Source: Glutinoglossum americanum
Taxonomy: Eukaryota; Ascomycota; Geoglossomycetes; Geoglossales; Geoglossaceae
DNA: 35,810 nt
Assembly: GCA_020080175.1 (NCBI GenBank)
Contig: JAGHQL010000223.1
Location: 1 to 35,810 of the forward strand
Reading direction: 5' to 3'
Part shown: piece after piece, positions 1 to 8,781 of the stretch
Position numbering within the stretch: position 1 is the first letter of the stretch
How the letters are laid out: every line of letters begins with the position of its first letter
Notes under the pieces: model-generated
What the model saw: only the letters and a program-made list of their open reading frames with translations
What the model was told of the DNA's origin: nothing
Databases searched by the model: none
Made by a program: the position numbers and the translations under genes

Positions 1-23
1 GTAGGCTATGCGCTGTGTAGATT

Positions 24-160
24 GGAGTGGTTACCGATTGGAGTGGGGTGGTCACACAGAATTTGGAGTGGCTGCACAGAATTTTGGAGTGGCCGCACAA
101 ATTAGAGTGGCCACGCAAATTGTTGGAGTGGCTGCACAAATTGTTGGAGTGGCTATACCG
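24..160. repeat. 21-bp minisatellite at the left window edge
   Basis: About five to six imperfect copies of a unit close to TTGGAGTGGCTGCACAAATTG run head to tail and reach the window edge. Unit lengths vary between about 18 and 22 bp, so the array is not held to a reading frame, which argues against a coding role. It lies just beyond the stop codon of the coiled-coil gene on the minus strand. Some minus-strand frames stay open across it because the unit lacks stop codons, but I do not annotate a protein from that. Confidence 0.8.
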
Positions 161-218
161 ACACCCAAAAAAAAATTGCTTCATGACCACTTTTATCTCC
201 TCCCCTCCCCTCTCATTG

Positions 219-1296
219 TTACCTTTCTGCTGCAGCTCCTATCTTCTTCACTTTCCTTTCCAATATCGTTATCTTCTCCCTCACCTCCCCCCACCTCCCC
301 TCTTCCTCCCCAATCCTCCTCGCCTTCCTCAATCCCTCCTCTACTACCTCTTCCACCACCTCACTCACCCCTACCACCACCTTACCTACCACTTTCATTG
401 CACCTCTCAACTCATCCAACTTTCCTCCAATGTTCCTCAAGACCTCCTCTGCCACCCCTGCCCTCTTTTCAAACCCCTCCATTCTCTCCTCAACTCTCCC
501 CATCCTCTCTTCCAAGCCCCCCATCCTCTCCTTGACCCCCCCCATCCTCTCTTCCAAGCCCTCTACTATTTCCTTGATCCTTCCTACTGCTGCCAGGAGC
601 TCTTCCCAGCGAGCGGTATCCTTATCAAGGACAACGTGCTTGGGTGGCTGATCTTTCCCCCTAATTGTTAAGGCATATTAGTATATTAGATAAACAGTAG
701 AGAAAATAAATAAATAAAAAGTTATACAGAAGGTGGTTTCACCCCCAAATAAAAAATCTTCCCAAAGTTTGGAACCACCAACAGAGTTCAGTACAGTTTT
801 CTCGAATTTGTAGAAAAAAAATAAATGCTGCATACACATAGGCCCAGATGATACTACGGTAGCCTTGGTCGCACAACATAGCATAAGAGAGGGATGGTGA
901 AAGAAGATGGTAGAAGAGGGACGGATGGTAGGAGAGGGACGGATGGTAGGAGAAGGACGGTAGTGGAAGGGAGACGATGGTAGGAGGGGGGCGGTGGTGG
1001 GAGGGGGGTGGTAGTGTGTAAGAGAAAGAGTGGTATGCGAAGATAGTAGTATGGGAGAAAGAGGAGGTAACAGATGGTATAAGTATGTATGTGGGCTTAG
1101 AGAGAAGAGAGAACAGAACGGAGGAAAAAAATAACAGAAAATATGTATACCTTCTACTCCGGAAACGCTCTTTCCAATCCCCTCCGCTAGCCTGATGTGG
1201 GATGCTGGGTTCGGAATGCTCAGGTTGACTACTTCTCTTCTTGTCAGGGATAGGTTTGTATGGAGGCGGTGTATCCGAAAGATGTGAAGGGCCCAT
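219..1296 (-). CDS. Orphan PPPY-motif coiled-coil protein (two exons)
   Basis: I do not recognise this protein. Inferred exons are 1296-1151 and 660-219; the split codon AG|G is restored and the product is 195 aa. The intron has a GTATAC donor, a CTTAAC branch-like site and a TTAG acceptor, but at 490 bp it is far longer than any other intron here. Residues 1-49 are polar and disordered with a PPPY motif at 10-13, the type of site bound by WW domains. The rest is a predicted coiled coil: residues 85-112 are four heptads of the type EERMGGV, and the Glu/Lys/Val-rich remainder continues to the C-terminus. There is no signal peptide or membrane segment. The ATG has adenine at -3. The alternative is a relic open frame inside repeat DNA. 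The in-phase splice favours a real gene, but only moderately. Confidence 0.5.
886..1020. repeat. Degenerate 18-bp purine-rich repeat inside the long intron
   Basis: Imperfect copies of a unit close to GAGGGACGGATGGTAGGA run along the plus strand and grade into GGTGGGAGGGGGG runs. The transcribed strand of the surrounding gene is therefore pyrimidine-rich here. The array lies wholly inside the predicted 490-bp intron of the coiled-coil gene and largely accounts for the intron's length. Confidence 0.7.
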
Positions 1297-1370
1297 TTTG
1301 GGTTTTGTATTTGTTAGTATGGAAGGCGCAGTTGGGAGGTTAGGAAGGAGCTTTATATATACGTACGGAC

Positions 1371-1518
1371 GGCTTCCTTAACTAAAGTTGGTTAAGGGTG
1401 GTAGCAAGAGCACGGGCGGCTTCCTTAACTAAAGTTGGTTAAGGGTGGTGGCAAGAGCACAGGCGGCTTCCTTAACTAAAGTTGGTTAAGGGCAGTAGCA
1501 AGAGCACGGACGGCTTCC
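1371..1518. repeat. 47-bp tandem array, three full copies plus a start of a fourth
   Basis: Units begin with GGCTTCC at 1371, 1418, 1465 and 1512, an exact 47-bp period. The three full copies differ at only a few positions. Each unit carries an inverted repeat, CCTTAAC, then 8 bases, then GTTAAGG, followed by a GGTGGTAGCAAGAGCACGG-like segment. The array starts about 75 bp upstream of the ATG of the minus-strand coiled-coil gene, so it lies in that gene's promoter or 5' UTR. It has the look of repeated palindromic protein-binding sites, but it may be a passive minisatellite. Confidence 0.9.
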
Positions 1519-2282
1519 GGGTTAGTGAGAGGGTGGGGGAGAGGGTTTAAGGCTCCGGAAGGGTTATTCCTGATATTAGTTTGGTTGGGGTCAATTCAAC
1601 CATCCTTCTGCCTACGGGATGAACTTATGCCTCCACAGTACTCTTCTCAAGGTAGTCACTACCCACATCAATAATTTAGATTTCTCATCTAACCTTTTTC
1701 AGCTCTCCCGCTCATCAGTAGTATCTTAAAGATGCCTTTTGTTGTCTTGCAGGTACTTATCCGGACATGTTCCTATCGCTGAGTTTTAGCTGGTGGTAAA
1801 TGTAGGAACTCGGTGCTTCCTTACGAGTCATTTGGTCATTCCTTTTTCCAAGTGGCTGTTGGGTTCACGGTCCCCCTTGCATCATGTTATGCAATCATTC
1901 GGCGACAGTCTCGGTGGCGCTAGTGAACATTGCAAGTAGACTGTTTGATGCGCCGATTTGGCTTCTCGATTATCAAACATGCCCTAATCGAAAGGTTGCT
2001 TTATTTTTTACCTTTTTTCTTTTAAAAAAAATTAGGAGTTTAGTTTATGCAAATGTTTAATTCATTTTGTTCCTGGAATCAATTAAGATACACCACCTTA
2101 AGCCACTGGCGTGGGTTATTATTATGCCAATTAATTGAACTTCTTGGAACGCGTGGGTCTCGCGCAGTCACGTGAAGACAACTTCTCGGTCCCCACACTT
2201 ATTTCCATAATCTTCCTCAACACACTCCTCTCGTTCCTCTCGCCCCTCTCGCCCCTCTCTGTGCTTATCCTCAATTTGGACC
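1519..2282. other. Non-coding interval upstream of TRM7
   Basis: I find no convincing gene here. The interval has stop codons in all frames at short spacing, a T/A-rich stretch near 2000-2040, and a pyrimidine-rich segment (CTCTCGCCCCTCTC type) at about 2230-2270 directly before the TRM7 start, typical of a fungal core promoter or 5' UTR. It could include decayed repeat DNA continuous with the arrays to its left. Confidence 0.5.
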
Positions 2283-3425
2283 ATGGGCAAATCGTCAAAG
2301 GACAAGCGGGACGCCTATTATCGCCTGGCTAAAGAGCAAGGTTGGCGTGCTAGAAGCGCTTACAAGTTGCTTCAGCTAGATGAAGAATTCAACCTCTTCG
2401 AAGGCGTCACCCGTGTGGTGGATCTCTGTGCCGCTCCTGGAAGTTGGAGTCAGGTCCTCTCGCGAGTGCTGATCAAGGGAGAGAAGTTTGGGCGAGCGGC
2501 GTGGGAAGAGAAGCAGCAGAAGCAACTCTCTGCATCTCTTGGGGGGTCGGACAACGCCTCCACCCCACAATTAGTTGAAGATTTAGCTCCCGAGGCTGCC
2601 GGGTCTGGCGAGACGCTTCCGAGAAGAGATGTCAAGATTGTCTCTATCGACCTACAGCCTATGACACCACTTGACGGAATCACGACCCTCCGTGCCGACA
2701 TAACTCATCCATCAACCATTCCATTACTCCTCAAAGCTCTAGACCCGGATGATTTCGACCCAGCCTCTACGTCCGCATCTCACCCTGTTGACCTAGTTCT
2801 CTCGGATGGAGCGCCTGATGTTACCGGTCTGCACGATCTTGATATCTATATTCAAAGCCAATTGCTTTTTGCAGCACTGAACTTAGCACTATGCGTGCTT
2901 AAACCTGGTGGGAAATTTGTAGCGAAGATTTTCAGGGGTAAGGATGTCGACCTCCTATATGCGCAACTAAAGGCTGTGTTTGAGAGAGTTCAAGTTGCGA
3001 AACCGAGGAGCTCCCGAGCAAGCAGCATTGAGGCATTCGTGGTCTGCGAAGGGTTTCAGCCTCCCAAGGGCTTTGCAGCTAGTTTGGATAATCCATTGGG
3101 AGCTGGGACTAGGCTGCCTACAGCTCCAAGCGCACGTTCACCGAAGTCAGCTGGACAGAAGCGGAGCATTACGGAAGACGGTGTCATTGAGGTTGAGTTC
3201 GAATCTGAAGACGACGATGAGAATATCGACGCAAGATGGATTGCCCCTTTCTTGGCTTGTGGTGATCTTTCGGCTTACGACGCGGATGCCTCATATCACC
3301 TTCCCAAAGATCATCAGAGCCTGGATCCCGTCCAACCGCCAACAGCACCCCCATACAAGCGGGCATTGGAGTTGAGAAGAACCGCTGGAGGGGGATACGG
3401 TAAAACGTCATCTTCCGCTTCGTGA
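2283..3425 (+). CDS. TRM7: tRNA 2'-O-ribose methyltransferase Trm7 (FtsJ family)
   Basis: Trm7 uses S-adenosylmethionine to methylate the 2'-OH of positions 32 and 34 in the anticodon loop of tRNAs such as tRNA-Phe, working in the cytoplasm with Trm732 and Trm734-type partners (family knowledge). The sequence shows the FtsJ/RrmJ fold: conserved Lys28 in RSAYKL, SAM-binding DLCAAPGSWSQ at residues 48-58, IVSIDLQPM, DLVLSDGAPDVTG, and GGKFVAKIF with the third catalytic lysine, then SRASSIEAFVVC with the glutamate. The K-D-K-E set is thus visible. It is a single exon of 380 aa against about 310 in yeast. The extra length comes from an insertion of about 40 polar residues at about 68-112, between motif I and IVSIDLQP, and an acidic C-terminal tail. 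The start is the first ATG and the family N-terminus MGKSSKDKRD fits. Confidence 0.96.
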   Translation: MGKSSKDKRDAYYRLAKEQGWRARSAYKLLQLDEEFNLFEGVTRVVDLCAAPGSWSQVLSRVLIKGEKFGRAAWEEKQQKQLSASLGGSDNASTPQLVEDLAPEAAGSGETLPRRDVKIVSIDLQPMTPLDGITTLRADITHPSTIPLLLKALDPDDFDPASTSASHPVDLVLSDGAPDVTGLHDLDIYIQSQLLFAALNLALCVLKPGGKFVAKIFRGKDVDLLYAQLKAVFERVQVAKPRSSRASSIEAFVVCEGFQPPKGFAASLDNPLGAGTRLPTAPSARSPKSAGQKRSITEDGVIEVEFESEDDDENIDARWIAPFLACGDLSAYDADASYHLPKDHQSLDPVQPPTAPPYKRALELRRTAGGGYGKTSSSAS

Positions 3426-4058
3426 AAACAAATGGCACAGGTTTCAGAACACCTCAACCTGGCGGTAGTAAGTCGATGCTACATGCCGCGGCTGGAAGCA
3501 GTCTTCCCAGGGCTATAGAGCAGTTTTCCATCCGATTTACTCGTCATCTGACTGTGTGTGCTACATCCAAGGTAGCAGCCGGTTTGAGTGAAATTGATAA
3601 AGTAGTACAACACGCCAGCAACCCTGTTGGGGGAACATATATCTTCTCGACATTTCTCCCCTCCCGCCCTCCAATGCTTAGCCGACGGCCAGACCGAGGC
3701 TGGGCTTTTCATTTCATTTCCTACTGATGTTTTCGGAAAAATACAACCTCAACCTTCTCAAGAAGGCTTCTTTGTGAGCTACAACTGTTTTTATCTGGTG
3801 TGCTACGTTAGCATCTGCCCTCTTGGCCATCTTGGCCGAAGGGCTGAGTTCCTATGCTTTACTCACGGCATTGTTTGATTCGTTGCGGATTAACCCCCAA
3901 CCAACATAGACATCACAAGTCTTGCAATTGATCGCTATTCTTAACGCCGAGTCACACCAAAAATTCTCAACCACAAATATTCAATCACTCAATCAGCTAG
4001 ACAGTGCCACACGCACATTTCTTTTTATTAATTTGGCAATAAAAATGATCTGCCCACC
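3426..4058. other. Interval between TRM7 and the next gene, no gene seen
   Basis: Open frames at 3422-3727 and 3627-3878 are short and show no family likeness or codon bias; they probably lie in the TRM7 3' UTR. The last 150 bp before 4059 are A/T- and C-rich, as expected of a promoter. Confidence 0.5.
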
Positions 4059-4659
4059 ATGCTCCCCTTCGTACCCCAAACATCAGTAACCTCGGCTCGC
4101 TTCATGGCGCAAACGACAACCTACCGCCTCCGCAAAACATGTCCTCCACGCACCAGGATCGCCTCCGTGCGGCAATCGCGAGCTTCCATGCCGCCGCGGC
4201 GAAAAGACACTTTGGATAAGGACAGTATTAGTGTCGAACCAAAAGAGTACATGAAGAGTGGGTCAGGCGACCAGGCTACAAAACAATTCCGTGAGGTCTT
4301 TAACCCTAAGAGAACGGATACCAGCGAACAGAGGGAGGCGACGGAGAAGAGTGGAGTGGATGGTACTCGAGTAAGCGGTCTCCTACATATCATACTTCAT
4401 GGGGATTAGGGTTTCAGGTACCTTTTCGGTTTATTAAGGGAGAACCGTAAGGGATAAGAGCAACTTAAACTAATGACATGAGCAGGCAGATCAGAATCCC
4501 CCGGGCGCCCCCCCCAACGAACCCGCAGGTATCGAGACAGTGGAATCCTACGGAAGGCAGGGCGGAGGCTTCGCTGGGGACTACAACGCCGTAGAAATCA
4601 AAGTCGGCGAAAAACAAGAAGGTGGATATGCGGTGCGGGATGTTGGTTTTATCCTGTAG
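4059..4659 (+). CDS. Small unknown protein with probable mitochondrial presequence (two exons)
   Basis: I do not recognise the family. Exons are 4059-4370 and 4486-4659, with a 115-bp intron (GTAAGC donor, ACTAATGAC branch site, GCAG acceptor, phase 0), giving 161 aa. The start has a strong CCACC context. The first 50 residues are rich in Arg, Ser and Thr with hardly any acids (MLPFVPQTSVTSARFMAQTT onwards, then RLRK, RTR, RQSR), as in mitochondrial targeting signals. The middle is a charged, disordered stretch with NPKRTDTSEQREA. The tail after residue 104 is Pro/Gly-rich and ends in GGGFAGDYNAVEIKVGEKQE and a hydrophobic VGFIL. Matching reading frames on both sides of a good intron make this a real gene. 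Confidence 0.75.
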
Positions 4660-5672
4660 CTGTTTGGGGCATGCATTTGATGGCCATTTCTTTCTACCTA
4701 TCGCTCGGAGCCCATGCGGAGTAGAGCGGTTTTGAGCAATATGGACCAGAAGTGATGGTCAATTCCCACTAGGAAAAGTGCCAGTAACCACCTTTTCGAC
4801 AAGCCACTAGCGCTTGTCCCAATCAAGGTTTAATTTGGTGTATTTGCGATAAAACCCCCGCGGGTTGCAAGAGTTTCAATTGAGCACAGCAGAGTCAACA
4901 GCGGAAAACTGAAAACTGAAAGCGATAGATATTCATCTCCACAACACCACCCCCATGACATCTCACCCTCAATTCCTCACCTTATATTTTTATTCGCTTT
5001 AAAAGCTTACCGGAAGAATAAAGCCAATGTGCAAGATATATGTATATGTGTGTTACAAGTATCCATCGGTCGCGCACATACCGGGAAGTGACCCCCACAT
5101 ATCCATCCCTCTGAGGACCACCAACGAACGCATTCATAGAGCGAATGTTTCGAGAGACTCGTTCCTACAGTCACGGGCATACATACATGCACGTATGCTT
5201 CCAGGGGCCAGCAACGTTGTATAGTTTGCTGCATCATAGCTCGGGAGGGACCCAGGAGCTAGGGACTCCCTTCCCATAACCGTAGTAGATATAGTCGCGC
5301 CATCCCGGAAAATAAAAAAAAGGACAAGTAAAGCGTGAATCGGGCAAAAAAATCGAAACCGCTGGTATTCCTAAAAATTTCTTTATCTCGATAGATAAAT
5401 ATTCTTTCAAAGTCTTTTTTTTTCGTTTTCGCGATGTTGTCCGGAGGTCGTAAGGGGTGGTAGAGAGAGTATGACGAGTCCGCGGTAGATCCGGCTACTT
5501 GGATTTCCCCGTGCCTATAGCCTGCCTACTGGGGGTGGCTGTTCTTACTACTAGCTTCTTCTTGGGCGTGAGGGGATAGGGACAGCTTAGGAGGACCATG
5601 CGTAGTGCACGGTGAGTGCCGTAGGCGTTTTTTTTCTAAAAAAGAGCCCCTATAATCATATATTTCCAAGCA
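4660..5672. other. 1-kb interval between convergent genes, nothing identified
   Basis: This lies between the stops of the small unknown gene (+) and MAK5 (-). Only short unsupported frames occur (for example 5007-5237). The sequence includes T-runs at 5400-5435 and 5629-5637 and a G/A-rich part around 5450-5480. I see no tRNA, 5S or snRNA signature. It must hold both 3' UTRs and is longer than other convergent gaps here, so a non-coding RNA is possible but unsupported. Confidence 0.45.
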
Positions 5673-8085
5673 TCAAATCTCAATACTATCGACCATACCC
5701 AAAAACTCCCCCGTCTTCCCGCCACCTTCAAGAAGCTCTTCTACGTTAACCCGTCCGGCGGTCAAGTACGTCTCGCTAACCCCAACATTGATCCTCTGCG
5801 CCAACAACCCCCTCAACTCGGCCCTCAACCCCCCAACTTCCGCCTTCGTCAACGCCCTCGCCTCCTTCGCAGCCTTTTTCCTCCCCGTGCCCCTCCCCTT
5901 CCGGCTCCCCCCATTAGCCTCAAACGTCTCACTATCATACTCAACGCCCAACTCCTTGGCCGCATTACGCAACCAATCGTCGTCCAACTCCTTTTTCTCC
6001 TTTGCGAGCGTAGAATCTGCGATTTTTTTAGCGAGTGTGACCCGGGGTTTGAGGCGGGAGACGAGGCGGCGGTTGATGTTGAGGGTGCGCATAGAGTACC
6101 TGGTATTATTGTTAGAGGGGATAGAGGAGTGGACTTTGGCGACGAGGCGGCGTACTCCGACGGCCTCTTCGGGAGCGCAGAGGAGGATGCTGGTGCCCGA
6201 TTGGGAGGCCCGTGCGGTGCGGCCGGAGCGGTGGACATACATGTCCGCGGTTCGAGGGAGGTGATAATGGAGGATTAGCTGGACTCCGCCGATGTCAAGG
6301 CCTCTAGCAGCGACGTCTGTCGCAACGAGGATACCACCTGGGCTCTGCGGGGATGAGAACCGCTCGATGGATCTTAAGCGGGCTTTTTGGATCATCTGGG
6401 AGTGAAGTGCATGGACGGGAAGGCCGAGGTTTTGGAGAAAGGGGATGAGTCGCCGAACCGAAGATATTGAGTTTGTAAAGATGAGTGTTTTTTTGTTCGG
6501 GTGGTAGAGGAGTAGGGCATATAGATAAAGATCCTGATATCCCGGTTAATCAAAAAGCTTAATGACTTCCTATAGCATGAATAAACCTACTTTCTCCAAC
6601 GCGGCACACTCTACCAATCCCTCCTTAAGACGCTCTGCCATCTGCTCGACAGGATTGACATCAACGAACTTGGGCTTCCCTTTCCTGAACTTCAACTTCC
6701 TGAGGAGATATTCCATCGATTCCCTTTTGTCCATGAGATCACCACTGAAGTGCCCGCGTTTGCCTGCTAATTTTTGCTGTAGGCCCTTCTGGAAGGTAGC
6801 TGAGAAAACAAGTGTCTGTCTTGACGTGTTTGTGTTTGGTGGGTGCCTATCGCTTCCGCCACCCTCTTCAATACCGCTCTCTTCGCCATCATCGCTCGGA
6901 TCCAACACATTCAATATCTCTTCGAGCTCTTTGAAATGCCCCTCACTCAATAGCCTATCGGCTTCATCAACCACAAGAAATTTGATCCTTTTTAGCCAGG
7001 CCACCAAACCCTTGCCTTCACTAATGATTTCCCATAGCCTCCCTGGTGTACCAATGACAATGTCGGCCTTTGACAGGAGGCGCTTTTGTTTTTGCAGTGA
7101 CAAGCCGCCGGTGAGCGTGGCTATAGAGGGGCTGCCGTGGGTAAAGGTCGAATGATCGAATAAAACGCTAAGATGAGTGGTAAGCTGGTGAGCTAATTCT
7201 CGTGTTGGTGACAATATCAAGGCGATTGGGTCTTGCAAGATGCTTTCTGAGTCTGATGCTATACGTCCAGGCTTCACTTGCCGGTCCTCCAGGAAATGCT
7301 CTAGAATTGGAATTCCAAACGCAAGCGTTTTCCCTGACCCCGTAGATGCCTTTCCAATCACGTCATGACCAGCGAGAATCTCTGGTATGGCGGCAAGCTG
7401 TATCGGGGTTGGCTGGCAGAACCCTATTCTAGCAAGGGATAGTAGTGTTTCCGGTGCTAAATCCAATGGTTTCCATGCCGACACGTCCACCTCCTCCTCG
7501 CTTGGACTATCATCCAAACCAGCGAAAGCATTTCCCAGAGGTTTTCCCCTTTCTGGATACTTCGAATTCTTCTCATGCTTCCTCTTAGACACCCTAGTGC
7601 TTCTTAATATGATTTGGTCGTTTCCCGGTTTACCGATTTTAGAAGCATTCGGCCCTAGGGGATCTTCACAAATCCCGTTCCATTCCGCTTCGTCCATATC
7701 TTCCGCTACATTTTCCACAGCCTTCTGCTTCTTGCTTGTTGGGTTTTTCTTGCCCCCTTTGGTATTCTTGCTCGCCACCTATTAAGCCTCATTAGCCCAA
7801 CGATTTTGCCTACGTCTCGCGCTCAAAGAGACATACCAGATACTCCACTTGACCATTATTGTTACGTGTAATTTCAACACCCTCCACCTCCTCGAGACCG
7901 AAGAAACCTTCCACATCGTCCAGCCTATCCGGCATAGGCACCTCCTTCCAGTCTAAGTCGCCCAGTGACACTTTAGTTGTATCTGCCTTCGATCCATTAT
8001 TTTTCAAATCGGCTCGGGGGCGTTTCCGTGACGCCTCTGGGCCCGTAGTAGGATGCAATTGACGCTTCCTATGGATGGGCGCCAT
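5673..8085 (-). CDS. MAK5: DEAD-box ATP-dependent RNA helicase Mak5 (60S biogenesis)
   Basis: Mak5 (human DDX24) is a nucleolar helicase needed for 60S subunit assembly. Exons are 8085-7837, 7778-6591 and 6533-5673, all phase 0, giving 765 aa against about 770 in yeast. The N-terminus has the family signature MPDRLDDVEGFFGLEE. Helicase motifs in order are: Q motif GFCQPTPIQ at about 202, motif I ASTGSGKT at 227-234, PTRELA at 274, TPGR, DEAD at 354-357, SAT at 409-411, TLIFTNS, ATDVAARGLD and HRSGRTAR at about 580. Both introns were placed by matching the family across them; the second falls inside EK|DLYLYALLLYHP. An acidic Gly-rich insert (DDGEESGIEEGGG) precedes the SAT motif. The C-terminal part is basic with a coiled-coil look. 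The frames antisense to it are shadows. Confidence 0.97.
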
Positions 8086-8363
8086 TTAGTGTTGCTGTGC
8101 CGACTTCCTAGGAAGTCATGGCTACGCAGCAGTTTGATTGTCCGGTTCGCTCGTAGTAGAATCGCAATCGAAGAGAATCAGAATCAGATAATAAAATTCG
8201 CCAAGACAGGGCAATCGCTCGTCACGTGCGTTCGCGACTCCATGACTAGATGGCAATGAAAGTATATGTATAGTTTGGGCACCGAAATAATATCGAACTT
8301 TTCGCCGCGGCTTCCTGGATTGTGCTCAAAAAATAAAAACTTTTTAAAAAAGATAAACAGATG

Positions 8364-8461
8364 GGGCTGGATCGGGGATTGAACCCGAGACCTCTTACAA
8401 ATAGAATCGAGTGAATACCCGATCTCCCAAAGCAAGAATCATACCACTAGACCATCCAGCC
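8364..8461 (-). tRNA. tRNA-Pro(UGG) with a 26-nt intron
   Basis: Read on the minus strand, the acceptor stem GGCTGGA pairs with TCCAGCC, the discriminator base is C, and the T-loop GGTTCAATCCC and D-arm region TGGTCTAGTGGTA are typical. The anticodon stem CTTGC pairs with GTAAG (one G-U) around the loop TT-TGG-G-T, so the anticodon is UGG. The intron is 8425-8400, inserted after position 37 as in eukaryotic nuclear tRNA introns. The mature length is 72 nt before CCA. It sits alone between MAK5 and SAF4. Confidence 0.95.
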
Positions 8462-8781
8462 GCTCTGTTGATGGTGGGGCCTAAAGTGCTACACATTGCT
8501 GTAGAGTATAGCCCACCGCCTTAGGAATCGTTAAATTCTCAAACTTGCCACCAAATGGTGTGGAGTACTTGTATTCGCGATGAAACAAGAAATAAGTAAT
8601 ATGTTATTTAATTATTTGGAAATTAAGATGGCGTATTTTCCCAGTAAAATGAGTGACTGAATGTGACAGCAATTCGAATTTGTGGGGTAATTTCCTCTAT
8701 TTGGGCAAAAAACACATCGCTTCGCAATTTATCGATAACACAACCTTGGGCTGCACCCCCTTAAGGGTAGAATATCTCACG
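8462..8781. promoter_or_regulatory. Divergent upstream region of tRNA-Pro and SAF4
   Basis: No gene is seen in these 320 bp. It is AT-rich around 8590-8640 and must contain the 5' flank of the tRNA gene on one side and the SAF4 promoter on the other. I could not assign a specific binding site. Confidence 0.45.

Noticed and set aside
739-1150. Continuation of the orphan-gene exon 1 frame past 1151
   Set aside because: It translates the intronic repeat; the GTATAC donor with an in-phase acceptor explains the exon end better.
1371-1518. CRISPR-like array
   Set aside because: The copies are contiguous with no unique spacers, and the genome is a eukaryote; it is a plain tandem repeat.
3422-3727. 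101-codon plus-strand frame right after TRM7
   Set aside because: It overlaps the TRM7 stop, has no family likeness and no promoter or splice context; most likely 3' UTR.
5788-6264. Long plus-strand frame opposite the last MAK5 exon
   Set aside because: It is antisense to conserved helicase sequence and only reflects the third-position bias of MAK5.
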